Below, piece after piece: positions 34,211-38,574 of a stretch of DNA of 38,574 nt. Each line of letters starts with the position of its first letter. Position 1 is the first letter of the stretch. Both the position numbers and the translations under genes were made by a program. The stretch spans positions 1 to 38,574 of the forward strand of contig UQQQ01000015.1 of assembly GCA_900543165.1 (NCBI GenBank), given 5' to 3'. Below the pieces are notes generated by a model. The model was not told the origin of the DNA and ran no database searches. It saw nothing but the letters and a program-made list of their open reading frames with translations. The DNA comes from an uncultured Dialister sp. (GTDB lineage: Bacteria > Bacillota > Negativicutes > Veillonellales > Dialisteraceae).

Positions 34211-34650
34211 GCGTGACTGGTGACTTGAATACCACTTTCGGGCATCGCCCCATATATACTTGCGGCGAAGGCTCCACCACAAGTTTGAAAGCAGGGATGG
34301 GTAGCTAGGGATTGAGGATTAGGAGTAGCTAGTGATTAGGATTTTCTGGCATCGTCATCCCGAGCGCAGCTGAGGGATCTCTACCGCCCTGCGGGAATCA
34401 GCGTGTATGCGCCGAAGGGAAACGATGTCTTGGTGTTGTCTCACATGCGACAATGAACTTCTGCCTTAGAGATTTCTCGCTTGCGCTCGAAATGACGACG
34501 GCGCGAAGCGCCATCAAAACTCTGCGGTGCTTCATTATTTTTTGCGCTGCACCACAATTTCTCATTTCTCATTCCTAATTCGAGCAAAGATTTCACTTAC
34601 AATCAAGGGGCAGTCCTACCCCTGAACCTTGAACCCTGAACCCTCAACCT
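34211..34650 (+). repeat. Composite intergenic repeat, copy 6 (interrupted by a palindromic element)
   Basis: Outer modules match copy 2 (GTGACTGGTGACTTGAATA, CCACTTTCGGGCATCGCC at the left; GCGCTGCACCACAATTTCTC, heptamers, AATCAAGGGGC and CCTGAACCTTGAACCCTGAA at the right). The centre carries a second TAGGGATT/TAGTGATTAGG block and the 145-bp palindromic element at 34354-34498. The stretch 34204-34776 has no gene. Confidence 0.8.
34354..34498. repeat. Palindromic element nested in composite repeat 6
   Basis: The left arm GTCATCCCGAGCGCAGCTGA with GGGATCTCTA and the right arm TTAGAGATTTCTCGC with GCGCTCGAAATGACGAC are imperfect inverted repeats about 85 bases apart. The arm also occurs singly at 234-268. 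Confidence 0.65.
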
Positions 34651-34698
34651 TATTAAGTGTATACTCCAACACATGAACTTTCTTTTATTTGTTTCAAA

Positions 34699-34707
34699 TG
34701 ATATAAT
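34699..34707 (+). promoter_or_regulatory. Extended -10 promoter of fumC
   Basis: TGATATAAT is a perfect extended -10 box, 69 bases before the fumC start; no convincing -35. Confidence 0.6.
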
Positions 34708-34776
34708 ACGGGTATACGCAAGAAATGATGAAGCATTTTTCGTACACTCTATTTCCTTATAGAAAGGACAAAAAAC

Positions 34777-36162
34777 ATGGAATATCGTATCGAACATGAC
34801 ACCTTAGGCGAAGTAAAAGTTCCGGCGGATCATATGTGGGGCGCGCAGACCCAGCGCTCTTCTGAAAACTTCAAGATCGGAGCGCGCATGCCGGAAGAGA
34901 TCATTCATGCGTTTGCCGTGCTGAAGAAATGCACCGCCCTTGCAAACCTCGCAGAAGGCAAGCTTTCGGAAGAAAAAGCGAAAGTCATTGCAGAGTCCTG
35001 CGACGAGATCCTCGCTGGAAAGTGGAATGGTGAATTTCCGCTCGTCGTGTATCAGACAGGCTCCGGCACGCAGAGCAACATGAACATGAATGAAGTCGTC
35101 GCGCACATCGCGAATGCGAAGCTCGAAGCTGCCGGCAGTGAGACCCGCATCCACCCGAATGACGATGTCAACATGTCCCAGTCTTCGAACGATACCTTCC
35201 CGACTGCCATGCACGTCGCGGCCGTTTCCGTCCTGCACCGCTGCCTCTACCAGCCGCTCGCGGAACTGATCGCGACCTTCCACAAGAAGAGCGAAGAATA
35301 CATGCACGTCGTCAAGATCGGCCGCACCCATGTACAGGACGCTGTACCGCTCACCTTCGGACAGGAAGTCTCCGGCTGGACCACCATGCTCGAAAAGTGC
35401 CAGCATATGATCGAAGCATCGGAAAAATACCTTCTGGGGCTTGCTATCGGCGGCACCGCCGTCGGTACCGGCCTCAATGCGCCGAAAGACTTCGGTACCA
35501 GAGTATCGGTTGAAATTGCCAAAGAAACAGGCCTGCCCTTCGTATCGGAGGAAAATAAATTCTATGCACTGACCGGACGCGATGACTTCGTTTTCGCACA
35601 TGGTGCTCTCGAAGCTCTTGCGATGGACTGCATGAAGATCGCTGACGACCTTCGCCTCCTGGCAGGCGGGCCAAGAGCCGGCCTTGGTGAGCTCACTATT
35701 CCGGCGAACGAACCGGGTTCTTCCATCATGCCGGGCAAAGTGAACCCGACCCAGTGCGAAGCCCTGACCATGGTTGCCTGCCGCGTCCATGGCAATCAGG
35801 CCGTCGTCTCCATGGCCTCTTCTCAGGGCCGCTTCGAGCTGAATGTCTATGCCCCGGTCCTGGCGCAGGCCTTCATCGAATCCGTCAAGCTCCTAGGTGA
35901 AGCCATCCACTCCTTCAATATCCACTGCGCCGTCGGCATCGAAGTGAACCATGACCGCATGGAAGAGCTGGTGGAGAAATCCCTGATGCTCGTTACCGCA
36001 CTCGCGCCGCACATCGGTTATGAGAAGTCTGCAAAGATCTCGAAGAAAGCCTTCGCAGACGGCAGCTCTCTGAAGGAAGCCGCTCTGGCTCTGGGCTATG
36101 TGACCGAAGAAGAATATGACCAGTGGGTCGTCGCAAAAGATATGTGTAATGTAGATCGGTAA
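34777..36162 (+). CDS. fumC: Class II fumarate hydratase
   Basis: A 461-residue fumarase interconverting fumarate and malate without an iron-sulfur cluster. Landmarks: GEVKVPADHMWGAQTQRS at the start, SGTQSNMNMNEVVAH, HPNDDVNMSQSSNDTFPTAM, GRTHVQDAVPLTFGQE, GGTAVGTGLNAP and the flexible active-site loop GSSIMPGKVNPTQCEA (about residues 314-329). This loop distinguishes it from argininosuccinate lyase but is shared with aspartase; the TGSGTQSN and KIGRTHVQDAVPLT blocks favour fumarase. AAAGGA precedes the ATG. With malic enzyme upstream it supports C4-dicarboxylate flow. A strong terminator follows. Confidence 0.94.
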   Translation: MEYRIEHDTLGEVKVPADHMWGAQTQRSSENFKIGARMPEEIIHAFAVLKKCTALANLAEGKLSEEKAKVIAESCDEILAGKWNGEFPLVVYQTGSGTQSNMNMNEVVAHIANAKLEAAGSETRIHPNDDVNMSQSSNDTFPTAMHVAAVSVLHRCLYQPLAELIATFHKKSEEYMHVVKIGRTHVQDAVPLTFGQEVSGWTTMLEKCQHMIEASEKYLLGLAIGGTAVGTGLNAPKDFGTRVSVEIAKETGLPFVSEENKFYALTGRDDFVFAHGALEALAMDCMKIADDLRLLAGGPRAGLGELTIPANEPGSSIMPGKVNPTQCEALTMVACRVHGNQAVVSMASSQGRFELNVYAPVLAQAFIESVKLLGEAIHSFNIHCAVGIEVNHDRMEELVEKSLMLVTALAPHIGYEKSAKISKKAFADGSSLKEAALALGYVTEEEYDQWVVAKDMCNVDR

Positions 36163-36175
36163 TTTTTTATCAATG

Positions 36176-36203
36176 AAAAGCCGGGCGAAAGCCCGGCTTT
36201 TTT
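36176..36203 (+). terminator. fumC terminator
   Basis: AAAAGCCGGGC-GAAA-GCCCGGCTTTTTT: textbook hairpin with a GNRA-type loop. Confidence 0.93.
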
Positions 36204-36216
36204 GTATGTTATCACG

Positions 36217-36384
36217 CTAAGGAAACGCTGATTAAATCGCAGAGTCAGACTTTACAAGAATTTTTATACATAGCTTCGTCATAACCTTCCTTAAATAGCT
36301 CGCTATTCGCGTCAGGTTATTCCTCGCTATGCATAAAAATTTCAAGAGTAAAATCCGACAACGATTTAATCCGTGTTTCCCTAG
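36217..36384. mobile_element. MITE-like 168-bp imperfect palindrome
   Basis: The outer arms (from CTAAGGAAACGCTGATTAAA on the left and the complementary GATTTAATCCGTGTTTCCCTAG at the right) match over about 55 bases with scattered differences, including GCATAGC/GCTATGC. The inner part folds again (TCATAACCT/AGGTTAT and AATAGC-TC-GCTATT). It contains no ORF. Size, terminal inverted repeats and the fold-back centre fit a non-autonomous transposable element; no target duplication is obvious. Confidence 0.7.
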
Positions 36385-36415
36385 GTCAAAGCGCGCAATA
36401 AATATATATAAATAT

Positions 36416-36443
36416 TTGACAAATGTTAGAGGGGGGGTAAATT
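36416..36443 (+). promoter_or_regulatory. Candidate promoter with a G7 tract in the spacer
   Basis: TTGACA (36416-36421), a 16-bp spacer ending in seven G (36431-36437), then TAAATT (36438-36443). A change in G number would alter the -35/-10 spacing. Confidence 0.45.
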
Positions 36444-36476
36444 CAAATTAATTTAATAATTACAAGGAGGCGTTTT

Positions 36477-36935
36477 ATGGCTACTCAAAATTTTTCTTGT
36501 CCGCAGTGTGGATCGGAAAACATTCAAAGATTTTCGGTCGCTTTTCGCGGAGGTGCGTCTACGATTGATACCAAGACAGCGGGTACCGGTGTTGGGTTAA
36601 GCGGAGGTCATTTAGGTATTGGCGTAGGTGGTGCACATACAACCGGCGTGCAGATGACACAGCTGGCTAAGGAGGTAGCACCTCCTGTAAAAAAGAAATA
36701 CCTTTTCCCCATTATCGCATCCATTATTGTATCTTTTTTGCTTAGGGTGTTTACAGAGTCTATTATTGGTGCTACAGTAAGTGGACTCCTTGGTTTCATT
36801 GGGTTTGCGGCTTGTCTTTATTTTCTTGCATATCAAAAAACGTATCTTTGGAATAAGAATGTTTGGCCGGAATTATATAATCAATGGGAACATTCGTGGG
36901 TTTGTCTTAAATGTGGACATAAATTCATCATGTAA
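36477..36935 (+). CDS. Small membrane protein with N- and C-terminal zinc-ribbon halves
   Basis: A 152-residue protein with CPQCGSENI (Cys8, Cys11) at the N-terminus and CLKCGHKF (Cys143, Cys146) at the C-terminus. These two knuckles could join into one zinc ribbon across two membrane segments (YLFPIIASIIVSFLLRVF and GLLGFIGFAACLYFLAY). A Gly/Thr-rich stretch (GTGVGLSGGHLGIGVGGAHT) follows the first knuckle. AAGGAGG precedes the ATG. Coding sequence is visibly richer in A and T than the neighbours (AAA, AAT, TTT, ATT codons), and the gene lies next to a MITE-like element, so recent acquisition is plausible. Function unknown. Confidence 0.8.
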   Translation: MATQNFSCPQCGSENIQRFSVAFRGGASTIDTKTAGTGVGLSGGHLGIGVGGAHTTGVQMTQLAKEVAPPVKKKYLFPIIASIIVSFLLRVFTESIIGATVSGLLGFIGFAACLYFLAYQKTYLWNKNVWPELYNQWEHSWVCLKCGHKFIM

Positions 36936-36944
36936 ATAATTAAA

Positions 36945-36984
36945 TAAAAAACGTGGCGAACTTTGGGCTTGCCACGTTTTTGTT
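36945..36984 (+). terminator. Terminator after the zinc-ribbon protein gene
   Basis: AAAAAACGTGGC pairs with GCCACGTTTTT, with an inner GAAC loop region. Confidence 0.85.
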
Positions 36985-37020
36985 TATTATTTATGATTAC
37001 CTCTAATGCAAGAAATTTTT

Positions 37021-37039
37021 TTGACACATCCTGTATAAT
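37021..37039 (+). promoter_or_regulatory. thiC promoter region (TTGACA and TATAAT too close together)
   Basis: TTGACA (37021-37026) and TATAAT (37034-37039) are both perfect but only 7 bp apart, so they cannot be one promoter. TATAAT is well placed to start transcription just before the riboswitch, using an upstream AT-rich region in place of a -35. Confidence 0.4.
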
Positions 37040-37051
37040 AGAGATAGAAAC

Positions 37052-37137
37052 CAGCTGGGGGAGCCCTAAGGGGCTGAGAGGCGCGAAGCGCTGACCCTTT
37101 GAACTTGAATCGGATCATACCGACGTAAGGAAGCGGG
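37052..37137 (+). promoter_or_regulatory. TPP riboswitch (THI element)
   Basis: The thi-box sequence is clear: GGGGGAGCCC, CTGAGAGG (from 37074), a short variable GCGCGAAGCGC hairpin, ACCCTTTGAAC (37094-37104), GAATCGGATCATACCGACGT and AAGGAAGCGGG. It senses thiamine pyrophosphate and controls thiC through the terminator at 37155-37178. Confidence 0.95.
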
Positions 37138-37154
37138 CTCTATTTTGACAGAGT

Positions 37155-37178
37155 ATCCGCCGGAGGCGGATTTTTTTA
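37155..37178 (+). terminator. Riboswitch-controlled terminator before thiC
   Basis: TCCGCC-GGA-GGCGGA followed by seven T, 18 bases past the aptamer and just before the thiC ribosome site. This indicates control by transcription attenuation. Confidence 0.88.
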
Positions 37179-37191
37179 TTGGAGGTTGACT

Positions 37192-38496
37192 ATGACGCAG
37201 CTTGAAGCAGCAAGGAAAGGTATCATCACGAAGGAAATGGAAATCGCCGCACGCGAAGAGGGCGTGAGCGCAGAATTCATCCGCTCCGGCATCGCGGAGG
37301 GGACGATCGTCCTTCCGGCGAATATTTACCATACATCGCTCCATCCGTATGCGATCGGCAAGGGGCTTCGGACGAAGATGAATGTAAATCTGGGGATATC
37401 TTCTGATGTATGTAACTATGACACGGAGCAGGCGAAGGCGAAGCTCGCCTGGGAGATGGGGGCGGAGGCCATCATGGATCTGTCCTGCTATGGGGAGACG
37501 GCGCCGTTCCGTGAATGGCTGGTGAAAAACAGTCCGGCGTCCATCGGCACGGTGCCGATGTATGATGTGAAGGGCGTCCTTCACAAGGGGCTGAAGGATA
37601 TGACGGCAGACGATCTCTTTTCTGTCGTGGAGCGTCACGCGAAGGATGGCGTGGATTTCATGACGATCCATGCGGGGCTGAACCGCGAGACGGCGAAGCA
37701 CATCATGAGAAATAAACGCATCACGAATCTCGTTTCCCGCGGCGGCTCGGTGCTCTTTGCGTGGATGTACATGCACGGGAAGGAGAATCCTTTCTACGAA
37801 CAGTTTGACCGTCTGCTGCTGCTTTTGAAGAAATATGATGTCACGCTGTCTTTGGGCGATGGTTGTCGCAGCGGCTGCGGGCATGACTCGACCGATGCCG
37901 TGCAGATCTCGGAGCTGATCAATCTGGGTGAACTGGTCGTGCGCGCGCGCAAGGCGGGGGTACAGGTCATGGTGGAAGGCCCGGGGCATATGCCGATCTC
38001 GGATATCCGCATGAATGTGGAGATCGCAAAGAAGCTCACTCACCAGGCGCCGCTCTATGTTTTGGGACCGATCGTCACCGATGTGGCACCGGGCTATGAT
38101 CACATCACCGCGGCGATTGGGGGGACGCTGTCGGCAGCATGCGGGGCAGACTTCCTCTGCTACGTCACTCCGGCGGAGCATCTGCGTCTGCCGGATCTCG
38201 ATGACGTTCATGAAGGTATCGTGGCATCGAAGATCGCCTGCCACGCCGCGGACCTCGCCAAAGGAGTGAAGGGCGCAGAAAAATGGGATGAAGAAATGAG
38301 CTGGGCACGCCGCAAGGTGGACTTCCATCGCATGATCCCGCTCGCCATTGACCCGGGCAAGGCGCGTCGCTATAGAGAGAGCAGCATCCCGGAAGATGAA
38401 CAGACTTGTACGATGTGCGGCTCTATGTGTCCGATGAAGACGCTCGATGAAATTTTGAATAATCGCAATGCGGAGGAAGATCCGTTTAAGGACTAA
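37192..38496 (+). CDS. thiC: Phosphomethylpyrimidine synthase
   Basis: A 434-residue radical-SAM enzyme that rearranges aminoimidazole ribotide to HMP-P for thiamine synthesis. The ATG at 37192 has GGAGG 6 bases upstream; an in-frame TTG at 37186 overlaps that site. Family blocks: NVNLGISSDVCNYDTE, GAEAIMDLSCYGE, DFMTIHAGLNRE, SRGGSVLFAWM, TLSLGDGCRSGC, EGPGHMPISDIRMNVE, YVLGPIVTDVAPGYDHITAA and CYVTPAEHLRLPD. The C-terminal cluster motif reads CTMCGSMC, that is CX2CX3C, one residue shorter than the CX2CX4C of E. coli ThiC. The enzyme is of the short type without the N-terminal ~200-residue extension. TPP riboswitch control upstream agrees with the function. Confidence 0.97.
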   Translation: MTQLEAARKGIITKEMEIAAREEGVSAEFIRSGIAEGTIVLPANIYHTSLHPYAIGKGLRTKMNVNLGISSDVCNYDTEQAKAKLAWEMGAEAIMDLSCYGETAPFREWLVKNSPASIGTVPMYDVKGVLHKGLKDMTADDLFSVVERHAKDGVDFMTIHAGLNRETAKHIMRNKRITNLVSRGGSVLFAWMYMHGKENPFYEQFDRLLLLLKKYDVTLSLGDGCRSGCGHDSTDAVQISELINLGELVVRARKAGVQVMVEGPGHMPISDIRMNVEIAKKLTHQAPLYVLGPIVTDVAPGYDHITAAIGGTLSAACGADFLCYVTPAEHLRLPDLDDVHEGIVASKIACHAADLAKGVKGAEKWDEEMSWARRKVDFHRMIPLAIDPGKARRYRESSIPEDEQTCTMCGSMCPMKTLDEILNNRNAEEDPFKD

Positions 38497-38501
38497 GACA
38501 C

Positions 38502-38574
38502 AGGCGATGTGAAATAACAATCATCTCATTTTCGCGTTCAATCTGCCGCGGGGGACTTGCAGCTCTCATAGGAG
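38502..38574 (+). repeat. Long dispersed intergenic repeat, copy B (runs off the window)
   Basis: All 73 visible bases match 17332-17404 with one difference (AACAATC for AACGATC). It begins 6 bases after the thiC stop. Confidence 0.95.

Noticed and set aside
37021..37039. TTGACA plus TATAAT as one thiC promoter
   Set aside because: The boxes are only 7 bp apart, too close for sigma-70. A similar pair at 5856-5875 (8 bp) before rpoB was rejected for the same reason, and the extended -10 reading was used there.
1..38574. tRNA or rRNA genes
   Set aside because: No cloverleaf with a GTTCRANTC arm and no rRNA core sequences were seen. The GGTTCAAGG units belong to the dispersed repeats.

Overview
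The window looks like the chromosome of a diderm Firmicute of class Negativicutes, most likely Veillonellales (Dialister/Megasphaera/Veillonella relatives). This is an inference. Two surface proteins need an outer membrane: a YadA-type trimeric autotransporter and a classical type Va autotransporter. The housekeeping genes are of Firmicutes type: single-chain clostridial-style PurL, RpoB with a Bacillus-like rifampicin region, and strong AGGAGG ribosome sites. Nearly all genes are housekeeping or metabolic. No prophage, CRISPR array, rRNA or tRNA was recognised.

Layout: 1-610 holds no gene, only a structured GC-rich stretch, a dispersed repeat and a perfect 21-bp inverted repeat. 611-4824 holds the two autotransporters, each with its own terminator. 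5076-5471 (minus) is an orphan type IV prepilin. 6030-14008 is rpoB-rpoC, standing alone without the usual rplKAJL upstream or rpsL/rpsG/fusA downstream. 14237-15872 carries two secreted proteins of unknown function that look like distant tandem paralogues. 16065-17327 is a DEAD-box helicase and 17712-18566 a multi-pass membrane protein. 21950-18642 (minus) is a three-gene operon: ADP-ribosylglycohydrolase, NCS1 permease, PfkB kinase. It parallels E. coli yegTUV but with a different transporter family. 22199-25942 is purL. 26178-27033 is rplM-rpsI with a good promoter and a leader. 27273-28736 is an unusual lone protein resembling a catalytically degenerate Type I methyltransferase fused to an HsdS-like recognition domain.

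29206-36162 carries rdgB, speD, malic enzyme, an HD-domain protein (minus), a Sir2 deacylase and fumC. Malic enzyme and fumarase fit C4-dicarboxylate metabolism. 36477-36935 is an AT-rich zinc-ribbon membrane protein with a G7 tract in its putative promoter. 37052-38496 is a TPP riboswitch with its terminator, followed by thiC.

The most striking non-coding feature is the intergenic DNA from 15.9 kb onward, and again at the left edge. It is packed with modular repeats that recur in both orientations and in different module orders, often immediately after a stop codon or immediately before a ribosome binding site. At one divergent promoter pair (33174-33229) both transcripts would carry repeats in their 5' leaders. 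A 168-bp imperfect palindrome (36217-36384) looks like an unrelated MITE. The best candidates for undescribed biology are this mosaic repeat system, the hydrolase-permease-kinase operon, and the degenerate methyltransferase/recognition-domain protein.
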